This document shows, piece by piece, positions 1 to 9,541 of a stretch of 64,000 bases of DNA; positions within the stretch are counted from its first letter, which is position 1; every line of letters starts with the position of its first letter. The notes under the pieces were generated by a model. That model saw only the letters and a program-made list of their open reading frames with translations, made no database searches and was not told the DNA's origin. Origin of the DNA: Mannheimia granulomatis. Its GTDB lineage: Bacteria > Pseudomonadota > Gammaproteobacteria > Enterobacterales > Pasteurellaceae. The position numbers and the translations under genes are program-made. The DNA lies in the NCBI RefSeq assembly GCF_011455695.1, contig NZ_CP015030.1, positions 1,302,001 to 1,366,000 of the forward strand, given 5' to 3'.

Positions 1-462
1 TTCAAGCTGACTAATACGCTCTAACGCTTTTTGATAATGTGCTGCAAGTTCATTAATTTGTGCTTTTTCATTATCAAAATTCGGCATTTCCAGTGCGGTT
101 TGCACCGGCATTTGCAAATTTGCTTTCTCAGAAACTGCTTTAATTTGAGCATCAAGCTCAGTAAATTTTTGATTTCCTAGAAAATAGCCGGCACCACCTA
201 CAGCAAGAGCCACGAATAAAGATAATAATGCTAACCCTTTACCGCTTGATTTTTGCTGAACGATGACTTTTTCTTCTACTACTTTTTCAGCAGAAACATT
301 TTCTTCAACTTGAGTAATATTTTCAGCAGACTCATTCACAACGGCCTTCTCAGCCTCTTTTTTTGCAAAAGATTCTGTAGAATCGACCGCTTGTTGAGTC
401 TTATCTCCCACTTCTTCAATCTTATTTTCTACTTGTTCAAGTACTTTTTTTTGTCTTGACAT
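1..462 (-). CDS. hemX: HemX, N-terminal part (runs off the window)
   Basis: Only the first 154 or so codons are present; the gene continues beyond base 1. The reading frame starts at the ATG complementary to 460-462. It encodes a charged cytoplasmic N-terminus rich in Lys, Glu and Val, then one hydrophobic membrane segment (GLALLSLFVALAVGGAGYFL), then the start of a periplasmic coiled-coil region with repeated Ala, Gln and Glu. That layout matches HemX, long annotated as a putative uroporphyrinogen-III C-methyltransferase although a catalytic role is doubtful. The position immediately downstream of hemC and hemD, 10 bases after the hemD stop, supports the call. A USS copy lies inside the coding sequence near 391. 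Confidence 0.8.
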   Translation of the reverse strand, partial: MSRQKKVLEQVENKIEEVGDKTQQAVDSTESFAKKEAEKAVVNESAENITQVEENVSAEKVVEEKVIVQQKSSGKGLALLSLFVALAVGGAGYFLGNQKFTELDAQIKAVSEKANLQMPVQTALEMPNFDNEKAQINELAAHYQKALERISQLE

Positions 463-472
463 ACTCGCCACC

Positions 473-1237
473 TTAGTTAGATTTGTTGTCAATTTTAAAT
501 AATGTATTCATTAAGCTTACATTATCAGCTTTATATGATAAAAAAATCTGCTCTGCTTGCCAGCCCATCTGTCTGGCAATTTTTGCAATGCGATTACTTA
601 CTACTACAAGGTTACAACCCAGTAACCATTCACGGCAACTCTCTTTTGTCTGCTCAAACAATGAAGTTAAAATTTCACTACTGGTAATTACAACTGTATC
701 CACACCTAAACGCTTACATAAACTGATTTTTTCAGGAATATCACCGGTTACAGGAACTCTTTGATAACATTCAAGATATTGTATATTTGCCCCACGCAAA
801 GTCGCTTTTTCAGCTAACAATTCCCGACCAGAATTAGCCCTTAAAATCAAAATTGTCTTATCTTGTAAATTCTGCATTTCAGGCAGCTCTAATACTCCCT
901 CACTATTTTCAGATTCTATCGGATAAATGACCGCTTGTTCAGCTTTTTCTGTAAAATATTTAGCCGTTCTTTGCCCTACCGCCAAATATTTTAGATCAGC
1001 ACGGAAATGAAATCCTGTGTCAGAAAGCGTTTTAACCGCATATTCCACCGCATTAGGCGACACAGAAAAAACATAATCCCCCGATTTCAAACGGGATAAA
1101 ACAGATGGAAGCTGCGGCAGATCTTTGCCGGCCTCAATTGTAAATAGCGGTTGATGAATAGCAAAAATTTGCTGCTCATTCAACATATCGGCTAATTCTT
1201 GTCCCCTACTGTCAGGACGTGTAACAAGTACATTCAT
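473..1237 (-). CDS. hemD: Uroporphyrinogen-III synthase
   Basis: HemD cyclises and inverts ring D of hydroxymethylbilane, the product of HemC, to give uroporphyrinogen III in cytoplasmic tetrapyrrole synthesis. The 254-residue protein begins MNVLVTRPDSRGQELADML, the usual first beta strand and LVTRP motif of the family. The two-lobed HemD fold is suggested by a mid-region ILILRANSGRELLAE and a later VVITSSEIL. The frame is open upstream to 1378, but that extension lies inside hemC; the ATG at 1237, four bases after the hemC stop, is the sensible start. A USS core is embedded near 929. HemD sequences diverge strongly, so context carries part of the weight. Confidence 0.9.
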   Translation of the reverse strand: MNVLVTRPDSRGQELADMLNEQQIFAIHQPLFTIEAGKDLPQLPSVLSRLKSGDYVFSVSPNAVEYAVKTLSDTGFHFRADLKYLAVGQRTAKYFTEKAEQAVIYPIESENSEGVLELPEMQNLQDKTILILRANSGRELLAEKATLRGANIQYLECYQRVPVTGDIPEKISLCKRLGVDTVVITSSEILTSLFEQTKESCREWLLGCNLVVVSNRIAKIARQMGWQAEQIFLSYKADNVSLMNTLFKIDNKSN

Positions 1238-1241
1238 TATC

Positions 1242-2174
1242 TTATGCGTTGTCTTTATAAACTTCTGCCAAAATTTTATCTGCACCTTGTGCCAATAATT
1301 GCTCAGCAACCGAAATACCCAACTGCTCGGCATTTTGTATATTAGCTTTACCGGAAGCTCGAATAATTTGTGAACCATCTAGCGAACCGACTAAGGCATT
1401 CAACGTAATCTCATCGCCTGCTAACGTCGCAAAACCACCAATCGGCACTTGACATCCACCTTGCAAACGAGTGTTCATCGCACGCTCAGCAATCACACAA
1501 CAAGCGGTCGAATTATGATTTAATTTTGCAACATAGTTCAAAATACGCTCATCGTTTACTCTAGTTTCAATACCTACTGCACCTTGCCCTGCGGCCGGTA
1601 ACGATTGCTCCACGGAAATATAGCTTCTAATTCTCTCTTTTAACCCTAAACGGATTAAACCTGCGGAGGCTAAAATAATGGCATCATATTCACCATTATC
1701 CAATTTACTCAAACGAGTCCCCACATTACCTCGTAAAGATTTTACTGTTAAATGAGGATATTTCGCCATTAATTGACATTGACGGCGTAAACTGGAAGTC
1801 CCTATAACCGAACCTACCGGCAATTCATCCAAGTTGCTAAATTTATTTGAAACAAAGGCATCTCTTGGATCTTCACGCTCGCAAATTACCGCTAACCCTA
1901 ATCCTTCCGGAAAACTCATTGGCACATCTTTCATTGAGTGCACCGCAATATCTGCCCTATTTTCCAATAACGCCAACTCTAATTCTTTAACGAACAATCC
2001 TTTACCGCCAATTTTTGCCAAAGGAGTATCTAAAATAACATCACCTTTTGTTACCATAGTCACCAGTTCAACAGCTAAATTAGGAAAATATTTTTCTAAT
2101 TCGCTTTTTACAAAATTAGCCTGCCACAAAGCAAGTGGGCTCTGGCGGGTTGCAATACGTAAAATATCCTTCAT
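1242..2174 (-). CDS. hemC: Porphobilinogen deaminase (hydroxymethylbilane synthase)
   Basis: HemC joins four porphobilinogens into the linear tetrapyrrole hydroxymethylbilane. The 310-residue protein is family length and starts with the classic [19 protein letters not shown]. It carries the SLRRQCQL and [10 protein letters not shown] arginine-rich substrate-binding segments, an [10 protein letters not shown] motif, and the cysteine that anchors the dipyrromethane cofactor in [11 protein letters not shown]. It is the first gene of a hemC-hemD-hemX run on the minus strand, with hemD four bases downstream. The roughly 300-base gap to the divergent adhE should hold its promoter. Confidence 0.97.
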   Translation of the reverse strand: MKDILRIATRQSPLALWQANFVKSELEKYFPNLAVELVTMVTKGDVILDTPLAKIGGKGLFVKELELALLENRADIAVHSMKDVPMSFPEGLGLAVICEREDPRDAFVSNKFSNLDELPVGSVIGTSSLRRQCQLMAKYPHLTVKSLRGNVGTRLSKLDNGEYDAIILASAGLIRLGLKERIRSYISVEQSLPAAGQGAVGIETRVNDERILNYVAKLNHNSTACCVIAERAMNTRLQGGCQVPIGGFATLAGDEITLNALVGSLDGSQIIRASGKANIQNAEQLGISVAEQLLAQGADKILAEVYKDNA

Positions 2175-2353
2175 AAATCTCTAATACTAAAACGAACTTG
2201 TCAGTGCCCCATCCTAACACTTTTTGCCTCAAACTGCCAAAAATAATCATCTCTATCTATTTGGTCTTAATCAAAATTAAACGATTTTTATTAAAGAATA
2301 TATATAAATAAACATATTTATATTTTATAGCATATATGCCATTTTTTAAAATC

Positions 2354-2367
2354 TTGATATAGATCAA
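2354..2367. promoter_or_regulatory. Perfect FNR box upstream of adhE
   Basis: TTGATATAGATCAA matches the FNR consensus TTGAT-N4-ATCAA at every position. It lies 107 bases upstream of the proposed adhE start, in the divergent hemC/adhE gap (2175-2473). FNR senses oxygen through an iron-sulphur cluster and activates fermentative genes under anaerobiosis. The motif match is direct; regulation of adhE is inferred. I did not see a convincing sigma70 promoter downstream. The symmetric site could also affect hemC. Confidence 0.7.
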
Positions 2368-2473
2368 AACAACACATCAAGAAGTATAATTCTTAACGAC
2401 AAAATAACTCTTTTGGGTAATAATTTCAAAAGTTAAAAAAATTATCAAATTTAAACTTATGAGGAACCAAACT

Positions 2474-5080
2474 ATGGCTAAACACACTCAACCATACGAT
2501 GCCCAAACTGAAGTCAATGAGCTTGTTGAAAAAGGCTTAAAAGCACTTGAAGAGTTTAAAAAACTCAACCAAGAGCAAGTCGATTTCATTGTTGCTAAAG
2601 CTTCTGTTGCCGCATTAGATAAACATGGTATTTTAGCAATGCACGCTTATGAAGAAACCGGTCGCGGTGTATTCGAAGATAAAGCAACTAAAAACCTGTT
2701 TGCCTGCGAATATGTTGTCAATAATATGCGACATTTAAAAACTGCCGGCATCATTAATGAAGATGATGTAACAGGTATTACCGAAATAGCCGACCCGGTC
2801 GGTGTCGTCTGCGGTATCACGCCAACCACCAACCCAACCTCAACAACTATTTTCAAAGCCCTCATCGCTCTTAAAACCCGTAATCCTATCGTATTTGCCT
2901 TCCACCCATCTGCCCAGCAATGCTCAGCACACGCAGCTCAAATTGTACGAGATGCAGCTGTTGCAGCAGGCGCACCGGAAAACTGCGTACAATGGATTGC
3001 TCAACCCTCAATGGAAGGTACCTCTGCTTTAATGAAACACCCTGGCATTGCCACTATTCTTGCAACTGGCGGAAATGCAATGGTGGAAGCAGCCTATTCT
3101 TGCGGGAAACCAGCTTTAGGTGTAGGAGCAGGTAATGTGCCGGCTTATGTGGAAAAAACCGCAAAACTAAAACAAGCAGTTTATGACATTGTGATGTCGA
3201 AATCGTTCGATAATGGGATGATTTGTGCTTCTGAGCAAGCGGCAATTGTGGATAAAGAAATCTATGCCGAGTTTATCAAAGAAATGCAATCTTACGGAGT
3301 GTATTTAGTCAATAAAAAAGAGAAGGCCTTGCTTGAAAAATATATTTTCGGCGTAGATAAAGCAAAAGATGAAAACTGTGCGGGGGCAAAATTAAATTCC
3401 GCAGTTGTGGGTAAACCTGCAGCCTGGATTGCCGAGCAAGCAGGCTTTAAAGTGCCTGAAAAAACGAATATTCTGTTAGCAGAATGTGCCTTCGTGGGTG
3501 AAGGAGAACCTCTCACTCGTGAAAAGCTCTCCCCTGTGCTTGCTTTACTCAAATCTAACTCTACTGAACAAGGCTTGGAATTATCAGAAGCAATGGTGAA
3601 CTTCCACGGTTTAGGTCATAGTGCAGCAATCCATACCGAAAACAAAGAATTAGCTAAAACCTTCGGCGAACGTGTTAAAGCTATTCGGGTGATTTGGAAC
3701 TCACCATCTACCTTTGGAGGCATTGGTGATGTGTATAACTCCTTCTTACCTTCTCTCACTTTAGGTTGTGGCTCTTACGGTAAAAACTCCGTAGGCAACA
3801 ACGTCAGTGCAGTGAACTTACTTAATATCAAACGTGTGGGCAGACGGAGAAACAATATGCAATGGTTTAAAGTACCATCAAAAATTTACTTTGAGCGTGA
3901 TTCAATCCAATATTTAAAATCAATGCACGATGTGCATAAAGTGATGATCGTCACCGACCGCTCAATGGTAGATTTAGGCTTTGTAGATAGAATTACCGAA
4001 CAATTACGCCAACGCCGCAATCCGATCACTTATCAATTATTTGCCGATGTGGAACCAAACCCAAGTTTAGACACGGTTAAACGTGGTACGGAATTAATGC
4101 GTAGCTTCCAACCAGATACTATTATCGCCTTAGGCGGTGGATCGCCAATGGACGCTGCGAAAATCATGTGGTTATTCTATGAACAACCGGAAGTCGATTT
4201 CCGTGATTTAGTGCAAAAATTTATGGATATTCGCAAACGTGCTTTCAAATTCCCACAATTAGGGCGTAAAGCGAAATTTGTTGGGATTCCAACCACCTCC
4301 GGTACTGGTTCTGAAGTAACACCGTTTGCGGTAATTACCGATGGCGATATCAAATACCCGCTTGCAGACTACTCACTTACTCCAACGATTGCAATTGTAG
4401 ATCCTGCATTGGTGATGACAGTCCCATCTCACGTTGCAGCAGATACTGGCTTAGACGTATTAACCCACGCTACAGAAGCTTATACCTCAATTTTAGCCAA
4501 CGACTACACTGACGGTTTAGCCTTACAAGCAATCAAACTCGTGTTTGAGAACTTGGAAAAATCGGTCAAAGAGTTTGACGAAGTAGCACGTGAGAAAATG
4601 CACAATGCCTCAACTATGGCAGGTATGGCATTCGCCAACGCATTCTTAGGAATTTGTCACTCAATGGCACACAAAATCGGCGGTAAATTCCATACCATTC
4701 ATGGGCGTACTAACGCGATTTTACTACCACACGTGATCCGCTATAACGGCACCCGCCCAACAAAAGTTGCTACTTGGCCAAAATATACTAACTACGTGGC
4801 AGATATCCGCTTCCAAGACATTGCCCGCATGCTCGGCTTACCGGCAGACACACCAGAACAAGGGGTAGAATCTTACGCAAAAGCGGTGCATGACTTAGCG
4901 GAGCGCTGCGGTGTGAAAATGTCGTTACGTGGACAAGGCATTGATGAACAAGAGTTCTTGGCAGCTCGCCGCGAACTTGCCTTAAACGCCTTCGAAGATC
5001 AATGCACCCCAGCAAACCCACGCTTGGCCATGATTGAAGATATGGAAGCGATTATGACTAAAGCTTTTTATGGAAAATAA
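2474..5080 (+). CDS. adhE: Bifunctional acetaldehyde-CoA/alcohol dehydrogenase AdhE
   Basis: AdhE reduces acetyl-CoA to acetaldehyde and then to ethanol, reoxidising NADH during fermentation. The N-terminal half is an aldehyde dehydrogenase domain with the catalytic cysteine in [10 protein letters not shown]. The C-terminal half is an iron-containing alcohol dehydrogenase: [10 protein letters not shown] nucleotide loop, [10 protein letters not shown], and iron-ligand histidines in the [12 protein letters not shown] and HTIHGRTNA segments. An in-frame ATG exists at 2459, but a GAGGA ribosome site at 2461-2465 places the start at 2474, giving 868 residues, close to the family's 870-890. The FNR box upstream fits anaerobic expression. 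A bidirectional terminator follows. Confidence 0.97.
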   Translation: MAKHTQPYDAQTEVNELVEKGLKALEEFKKLNQEQVDFIVAKASVAALDKHGILAMHAYEETGRGVFEDKATKNLFACEYVVNNMRHLKTAGIINEDDVTGITEIADPVGVVCGITPTTNPTSTTIFKALIALKTRNPIVFAFHPSAQQCSAHAAQIVRDAAVAAGAPENCVQWIAQPSMEGTSALMKHPGIATILATGGNAMVEAAYSCGKPALGVGAGNVPAYVEKTAKLKQAVYDIVMSKSFDNGMICASEQAAIVDKEIYAEFIKEMQSYGVYLVNKKEKALLEKYIFGVDKAKDENCAGAKLNSAVVGKPAAWIAEQAGFKVPEKTNILLAECAFVGEGEPLTREKLSPVLALLKSNSTEQGLELSEAMVNFHGLGHSAAIHTENKELAKTFGERVKAIRVIWNSPSTFGGIGDVYNSFLPSLTLGCGSYGKNSVGNNVSAVNLLNIKRVGRRRNNMQWFKVPSKIYFERDSIQYLKSMHDVHKVMIVTDRSMVDLGFVDRITEQLRQRRNPITYQLFADVEPNPSLDTVKRGTELMRSFQPDTIIALGGGSPMDAAKIMWLFYEQPEVDFRDLVQKFMDIRKRAFKFPQLGRKAKFVGIPTTSGTGSEVTPFAVITDGDIKYPLADYSLTPTIAIVDPALVMTVPSHVAADTGLDVLTHATEAYTSILANDYTDGLALQAIKLVFENLEKSVKEFDEVAREKMHNASTMAGMAFANAFLGICHSMAHKIGGKFHTIHGRTNAILLPHVIRYNGTRPTKVATWPKYTNYVADIRFQDIARMLGLPADTPEQGVESYAKAVHDLAERCGVKMSLRGQGIDEQEFLAARRELALNAFEDQCTPANPRLAMIEDMEAIMTKAFYGK

Positions 5081-5113
5081 GCGGTAAATAATTATTAAAA
5101 AGCCTATAAAATA

Positions 5114-5146
5114 AAAGGTTGGTAAACATAAAATTTACCAACCTTT
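5114..5146. terminator. Bidirectional terminator between adhE and the flotillin gene
   Basis: The 13-base arms AAAGGTTGGTAAA (5114-5126) and TTTACCAACCTTT (5134-5146) form a perfect stem with a seven-base loop. The convergent genes adhE and the flotillin gene both end next to it. Confidence 0.8.
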
Positions 5147-5151
5147 GTTTA

Positions 5152-6582
5152 TTACTCTTTTTCTGACGGCTTATCTTGAGAATTACCTAAAAGCTTCCCA
5201 ATTAACGCCTTGCCTAATTCAGATTGATTTAAGCCCTCTAAGGTTGCAGCAATTTTCGTACCGCCTGTTGAACTAAAAAGCTCACCTACCCGCTGAATCC
5301 CTTTATCTACACGTTCATCATTAATGATAAATTTCATATCAGAATGTGAAAGTGCTTTGGCTTGCTCAATACCAATGGCTTGATTCGCTTCAATTTGGCG
5401 AATACTGACAAGATATTGTTGATAACCTTCATTACCGCCAATTTCTCTTGCCAACTCAATTTGCCCTGATACCAAAGAGATTTCCAATTTTTGTTTAGCT
5501 TCAGCTTCAGCCGAACCAATTTTAGCAATACCTTGCGCCTCTTTATCTTTAGTTTCCAATAAGGCTTCTGCCTCCAAAAATGCTTTTTGTTTTTCCCCTT
5601 CAGCCACCAAAATTTGGTGTTGTTTCTCGGCTTCTGAATTAATAATTAACGCATTTCGATTTGCTTCTGCTTTAATTTCTTGGGTACGTTTATCTTGATC
5701 CGCTTTCACAATTTCTACATCTTTGGCAATTTCAGCTTGCTTGACTTCTGCAACCCGTTTCACTTCCATTTCACGCTCTTTGGTGATTTTTTCTTGCTGT
5801 TTCACCAACTGTTGAGCTTGCTCATTAGAAACTGCCACCTCACGCTGATTTTCAACAGTTTTTAAGCCTACTTCTTTTTCTGCTTCTTGACGTTTTACAT
5901 CCGCCTCTTTCTTAGCTTCAATTTCGGCAATCTGTGCTTCTTTTTGGTTACGAGCCACTTCAACACGGCTCTCTTTTTCAATAAAGGATTTTTTAATTTC
6001 CATAATATTGAAAATTACTTTAGAACCACCGCTATCCCGAATATCCATCAGCTCAATGTTTTTCACCGGCTCAATCCCCCAATTTTTCAACTGTTCTTTG
6101 ACGGCAGCAGTAAAATCATCACCCAATTCAGAACGCACCTGCAAAATATCATTTAGATTACGACTAGACAAAATAGAACGCACCGAACCTTGAATAATAT
6201 CAACCAGTTGGATATTCATATCGTGAAAATCCGAAACACGCTGCGCAGCTAAATTGCTATCTGCCACACGGAAAAATGCGGTAATATCCACCACAAAAGG
6301 TAAACGCTCTAAATCATAGGCTTCATAGTTATCAATTTTAATCGAGAACACCGAGACCGGTAGCACGATCGTACTGACCCCAATCAGCGGTAACCAAGAA
6401 GGAAACGCATAATAAACATTACCATTGCCGGTATCTTTACCGTAAGATATCGTCTTACCTCCCGATTGCACGATGTGTACTTCATTGGTCTTTACGACCC
6501 GGCGGAATAGCAATGCAATAAAAAGCGATATAGCAATAACTATAACGATTCCAATAATTGCAACCAATATGTAAAAGTCCAT
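5152..6582 (-). CDS. Flotillin / YqiK-like band-7 membrane protein
   Basis: Flotillin-like proteins scaffold ordered membrane microdomains. The N-terminus has one membrane helix (YILVAIIGIVIVIAISLFIALLF), followed by an SPFH/band-7 domain to about residue 200. A long Glu/Lys/Ala coiled coil (about 200-360, with EAEKQ, EAKKEA and QEKITKERE stretches) and a C-terminal helical tail complete it. At 476 residues it is shorter than E. coli YqiK. The frame opens at a GTG (6591), but AAAGG eight bases before the ATG at 6582 favours that start. E. coli yqiK is paired with the NfeD-like yqiJ; no such partner is adjacent here, only the remnant of a regulator. Confidence 0.85.
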   Translation of the reverse strand: MDFYILVAIIGIVIVIAISLFIALLFRRVVKTNEVHIVQSGGKTISYGKDTGNGNVYYAFPSWLPLIGVSTIVLPVSVFSIKIDNYEAYDLERLPFVVDITAFFRVADSNLAAQRVSDFHDMNIQLVDIIQGSVRSILSSRNLNDILQVRSELGDDFTAAVKEQLKNWGIEPVKNIELMDIRDSGGSKVIFNIMEIKKSFIEKESRVEVARNQKEAQIAEIEAKKEADVKRQEAEKEVGLKTVENQREVAVSNEQAQQLVKQQEKITKEREMEVKRVAEVKQAEIAKDVEIVKADQDKRTQEIKAEANRNALIINSEAEKQHQILVAEGEKQKAFLEAEALLETKDKEAQGIAKIGSAEAEAKQKLEISLVSGQIELAREIGGNEGYQQYLVSIRQIEANQAIGIEQAKALSHSDMKFIINDERVDKGIQRVGELFSSTGGTKIAATLEGLNQSELGKALIGKLLGNSQDKPSEKE

Positions 6583-6626
6583 AACATTCACCTTTTAAAT
6601 AAAAAAACAATTCACACTTTAAGCCA

Positions 6627-6684
6627 ACAAGCGGTGATTTTCTAGCAAAATTTTGCAAATTTTCATCGAATTTAGACCGCTTGT
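6627..6684. repeat. Inverted pair of DNA uptake sequences
   Basis: ACAAGCGGT at 6627-6635 and its complement ACCGCTTGT at 6676-6684 face each other across an AT-rich spacer containing AAAATTTTGC. The core is that of the Actinobacillus-type USS. The pair lies just upstream of the flotillin gene and overlaps the end of the LysR remnant, so its right copy reads as the last codons of that broken gene. Confidence 0.75.
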
Positions 6685-6776
6685 TCGCCGTTCCAACGCA
6701 GGGCTTCGATCACCGCTTTCAACGCGCCCGAACTTTTGCGGTTGGAGTAGTAGACTCGAGGATAAAACTCCCCTAC
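6672..6776 (-). pseudogene. 3' remnant of a LysR-type regulator
   Basis: On the minus strand, the frame ending at the TAA complementary to 6672-6674 reads GEFYPRVYYSNRKSSGALK, continues AVIEALRW, and then stops. The pattern of a tyrosine pair, basic residues, then Ala-Leu-x-x-x-Ile-x-x-Leu is what closes the effector domain of many LysR-type regulators. Upstream the frame meets a stop immediately, and no helix-turn-helix or remaining effector domain is present. GC content is visibly higher here than in the flanks. The rest of the 6583-7033 gap shows no other gene. The family call rests on about 32 residues, so it is moderate. Confidence 0.45.
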
Positions 6777-7033
6777 TTACCGTCTGTTTGGCTAAACCAA
6801 GCAATCATAAAAAGCAATATTTTTAAATGTTAGCTTGCCAATGCTGCAAACAGCTCTTTCAAGGAGGGAAAATAATTGTTCGTAGAATTTTGCAACAAAT
6901 AAACTTCTACTCTAAAGATACGAACTTATAGTATTATGCAGATGGAATTACTTGCTTTAACAAGCGGTTAATTTTTAGAGTTTTTTTGTAAAAATCAATT
7001 CAGATAAAAACCATAAATATAAGGAGTGAATTA
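6777..7033. other. Non-coding stretch before the DUF711 gene
   Basis: AT-rich DNA with no credible ORF. It holds one USS core near 6960 and ends in a good ribosome site, AAGGAG, at 7021-7026 before the ATG at 7034. No confident promoter or hairpin was seen. Confidence 0.5.
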
Positions 7034-8257
7034 ATGCAAACCTACCAAAATAAATCCCTTTGTCGTGTACGAACGATAACATTATTTTTAAGCCTAACGA
7101 AAGATAAATCACAATGGCAAGATGCATTGAAATCGGCCAAAGCCGAATTTGATATTCTCGTTCCTGCAATCCAAAAACAAGGATATATTTTGCAATCTAT
7201 TCGGATTGTAACAAATGGCTTTGGCGAATACTTAGATTTAACCAGTATTGAAACGGCTAAACAAGATTTAGCTTATCTAAAACAGTTATTAAGCCAGCTA
7301 AGCGATAGTGGTTTACGCATCCGATTTGCTATTGGTGAAGCTAAAACGGCTGAAGAGCTGGCATTATTGCCGGAACTCATCTTAAACTATGGCGATTTAT
7401 CTAATGCTTGTGTGAATGTTGATTTAGATGAATTTGGTATTTTAGATAATGAAAAGATTTTGCACTCTGCTCAAATTATAAAACAGATTGCTGAAATTAC
7501 CCCTAGAGGAGAAGGGAACTTTAACTTTACCGTTAACTTTAACTGCAAGCCATTCATTCCTTATTTTCCGGCAAGCTATCATTCAAGCCAGCTACCAAAC
7601 AGCTTCGTGATTGGCTTGGAAACACCTGACTTGCTGGTTGCAGTATTAAAAGAGCTACAACAAACTCAACATAACGATTTTTATCACCAATGCTATGAAA
7701 CAATGTCTCAAGCCTTACAATATCACGTTGATGAAATTCTAAGTGCCGTAAATTCGGTAAAAGATTCATTGAAATTTGAATTCGCCGGAGTGGATAGCTC
7801 GGCCGCTCCATCTAAAAATTGTGCTTCCATGACAGAAGTTTATGAATTAATGGGCGTGCCTTTCTTTGGTGCTGCCGGCACGGTTGAAGCATCTGCACTG
7901 CTGACAAAAGTATTTAAATCAGTCAAAAATGTACCGCTTGTTGGGTTTTCAGGATTAATGCTTGCAGTAACAGAAGATTTAGGGCTGGCTGAAGGCACAC
8001 AAAAAGAACAATTTGATATTAGAGCACTACTAACTTATAGTGCTGTCTGTGGTATCGGGCTAGATACTGTGCCGATTTCGAGTGAAGCAACAATTGAGCA
8101 AATTGCAGCACTAATGCGAGATACAGGCACAATGGCATTTAGACTAAATAAGCCACTTACCGTCCGCTTATTCCCAATTCCAAATAAAGTAGCAGGTGAT
8201 GTAACCGAATTCGAAAGTGATGATTTATGTAACTGCCGAATTTTAGCGGTTCCTTAA
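7034..8257 (+). CDS. DUF711 (UPF0210) family protein
   Basis: The 407-residue protein matches the DUF711/UPF0210 family: an N-terminal VRTITLFLSL strand, then FAGVDSSAAPS around residue 250 and an FFGAAGTVEASALLT segment. A glycine-rich GLDTVPISSE stretch near the C-terminus completes the pattern. The fold is related to glycyl-radical enzymes, but no biochemical role is established. In many bacteria the gene is paired with a small ACT-domain protein (UPF0237), which is absent here. Family members are usually about 450 residues, so this one is short, without obvious truncation at either end. It has a strong AAGGAG ribosome site and ends at a bidirectional terminator. Confidence 0.85.
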   Translation: MQTYQNKSLCRVRTITLFLSLTKDKSQWQDALKSAKAEFDILVPAIQKQGYILQSIRIVTNGFGEYLDLTSIETAKQDLAYLKQLLSQLSDSGLRIRFAIGEAKTAEELALLPELILNYGDLSNACVNVDLDEFGILDNEKILHSAQIIKQIAEITPRGEGNFNFTVNFNCKPFIPYFPASYHSSQLPNSFVIGLETPDLLVAVLKELQQTQHNDFYHQCYETMSQALQYHVDEILSAVNSVKDSLKFEFAGVDSSAAPSKNCASMTEVYELMGVPFFGAAGTVEASALLTKVFKSVKNVPLVGFSGLMLAVTEDLGLAEGTQKEQFDIRALLTYSAVCGIGLDTVPISSEATIEQIAALMRDTGTMAFRLNKPLTVRLFPIPNKVAGDVTEFESDDLCNCRILAVP

Positions 8258-8265
8258 TCTAGCAA

Positions 8266-8299
8266 AAAGGCTGATGATCCAATTGACTCATCAGCCTTT
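8266..8299. terminator. Bidirectional terminator, DUF711 gene / amiB
   Basis: Perfect 12-base arms AAAGGCTGATGA (8266-8277) and TCATCAGCCTTT (8288-8299) flank a ten-base loop between two convergent genes. Confidence 0.85.
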
Positions 8300-8304
8300 A
8301 TCTT

Positions 8305-9522
8305 TTATTTCACCTTCAACTTCTTACCCACCGTGATCTGATAATTTTTTAGGTTATTCAGCTCACTTAATTTTTGTGGCGTAGTGCCGTAAGCACGAGC
8401 GATGGAATAAACCGTTTCGTCTTGTTGCACAACGTGATAGCCGGTTGAAGAGACCTTTATTTCCTTTTTGGACGTCATTTTTTCTTCTGAGGTTTTCTTA
8501 TCTTTTTCTTTATTAGACGATTTTTCTTTTACATCTTCCGTTTTATTAGCTTTTTGTTTATCTGTCTGTTTTTCTTTATTATCAGCTTTTGATTGCTCTT
8601 TTTTATTGTCTTTTTTGTTATCTTCTTTGTTGTTTTTACTGTCTTTCTTAGTTTCTTTAGTCTCTTTTTTGTTTGATTCTTTTGTAGAATCTACCTTAGA
8701 TTTTAGCTCTGTTTTTTCGTCTTTTATCGCTTTCTTATTATTCGTTGAGCCTGAAACCGAGGCTGAATTTTGAGTACGATAAGCCAATAATCCTTTATAA
8801 ATAGCTTGCGCAATTTGGCGTCGGTAATTTGGGCTTGCCAATTTTGCTTCTTCTGTAGCATTAGATAAAAAGCCGGTTTCCACTAATACCGAAGTAATAT
8901 CCGGTGAACGCAGTACACTAAGGCTGGCATGCTGTGGGAAAGATTTTGCAAGTGATGCTATATTTCCCATTTTCGCTAAAATACTTTTACCTAATTCATA
9001 ACCGGAACGTTGTGAATGAGAAAATTGCAAATCAAGTACGGTTTGGTTTAAATAACGCTCGTTATTGCTAGAGAGCACTGAGCCAGCTCCTCCCAATAAC
9101 TCAGATTGCTTTTCATGGTCTTCAAGCCATTTCCCCATTTCATCACTGGCTCGGCTGTTAGAAAGCACCCAAACCGAAGCCCCTTTAATAGAATCTGATT
9201 TTGGAGATGAGTCCGCATGGATAGAAATCAGTAAATCCGCTTTGTGTTTACGGGCAATTTCAGTTCGCTCAGGCAATTGGATAAAATAGTCTCCGCTGCG
9301 TGTCATAACTGCTTTAAAGTTAGGATCGGCATCTAATAAGGCTTTTAGTTCTTTTGAGATCGCAAGTGTGACGTTTTTTTCTTTCAGCCCCAAATTTTTG
9401 CCGATTGCACCGGGGTCTTTGCCACCATGTCCGGCATCAATCGCTACTATCGTTTTTGCGAAAGTAGAAAAACTGAATACACTTAATGCACTAAAAACAA
9501 TATATTTGATAACCTTATTCAT
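8305..9522 (-). CDS. amiB: N-acetylmuramoyl-L-alanine amidase with LysM domain (AmiB type)
   Basis: Periplasmic zinc amidase that cuts the peptide from MurNAc in septal peptidoglycan during daughter-cell separation. A signal peptide ([19 protein letters not shown], cut after FA) leads into an Amidase_3 domain with the zinc motif [16 protein letters not shown], and [10 protein letters not shown] near residue 215. Residues about 260-350 are a very Lys/Glu/Asp/Asn-rich linker. The C-terminus is one LysM repeat, [18 protein letters not shown] to GKKLKVK, which binds glycan. It follows tsaE in the same direction, the usual tsaE-amiB arrangement. The long charged linker is unusual for the family. 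Confidence 0.93.
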   Translation of the reverse strand: MNKVIKYIVFSALSVFSFSTFAKTIVAIDAGHGGKDPGAIGKNLGLKEKNVTLAISKELKALLDADPNFKAVMTRSGDYFIQLPERTEIARKHKADLLISIHADSSPKSDSIKGASVWVLSNSRASDEMGKWLEDHEKQSELLGGAGSVLSSNNERYLNQTVLDLQFSHSQRSGYELGKSILAKMGNIASLAKSFPQHASLSVLRSPDITSVLVETGFLSNATEEAKLASPNYRRQIAQAIYKGLLAYRTQNSASVSGSTNNKKAIKDEKTELKSKVDSTKESNKKETKETKKDSKNNKEDNKKDNKKEQSKADNKEKQTDKQKANKTEDVKEKSSNKEKDKKTSEEKMTSKKEIKVSSTGYHVVQQDETVYSIARAYGTTPQKLSELNNLKNYQITVGKKLKVK

Positions 9523-9541
9523 TCCCTTCCCTACAAGCGGT

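Noticed and set aside
1238-1378. N-terminal extension of HemD by 47 residues
   Set aside because: It lies entirely within hemC and the family's own N-terminus begins at the ATG at 1237.
6627-6684. Short inverted repeats that look like insertion-sequence ends
   Set aside because: They are USS cores, found about thirty times; no transposase or target duplication lies near any of them.
6619-6804. 61-codon minus-strand ORF before the flotillin gene
   Set aside because: It is out of frame with the LysR relic and encodes nothing recognisable.
8468-8773. 101-codon hydrophobic ORF on the plus strand
   Set aside because: It is the mirror of the lysine-rich AmiB linker (AAA/AAG codons read as TTT/CTT); a compositional artefact.
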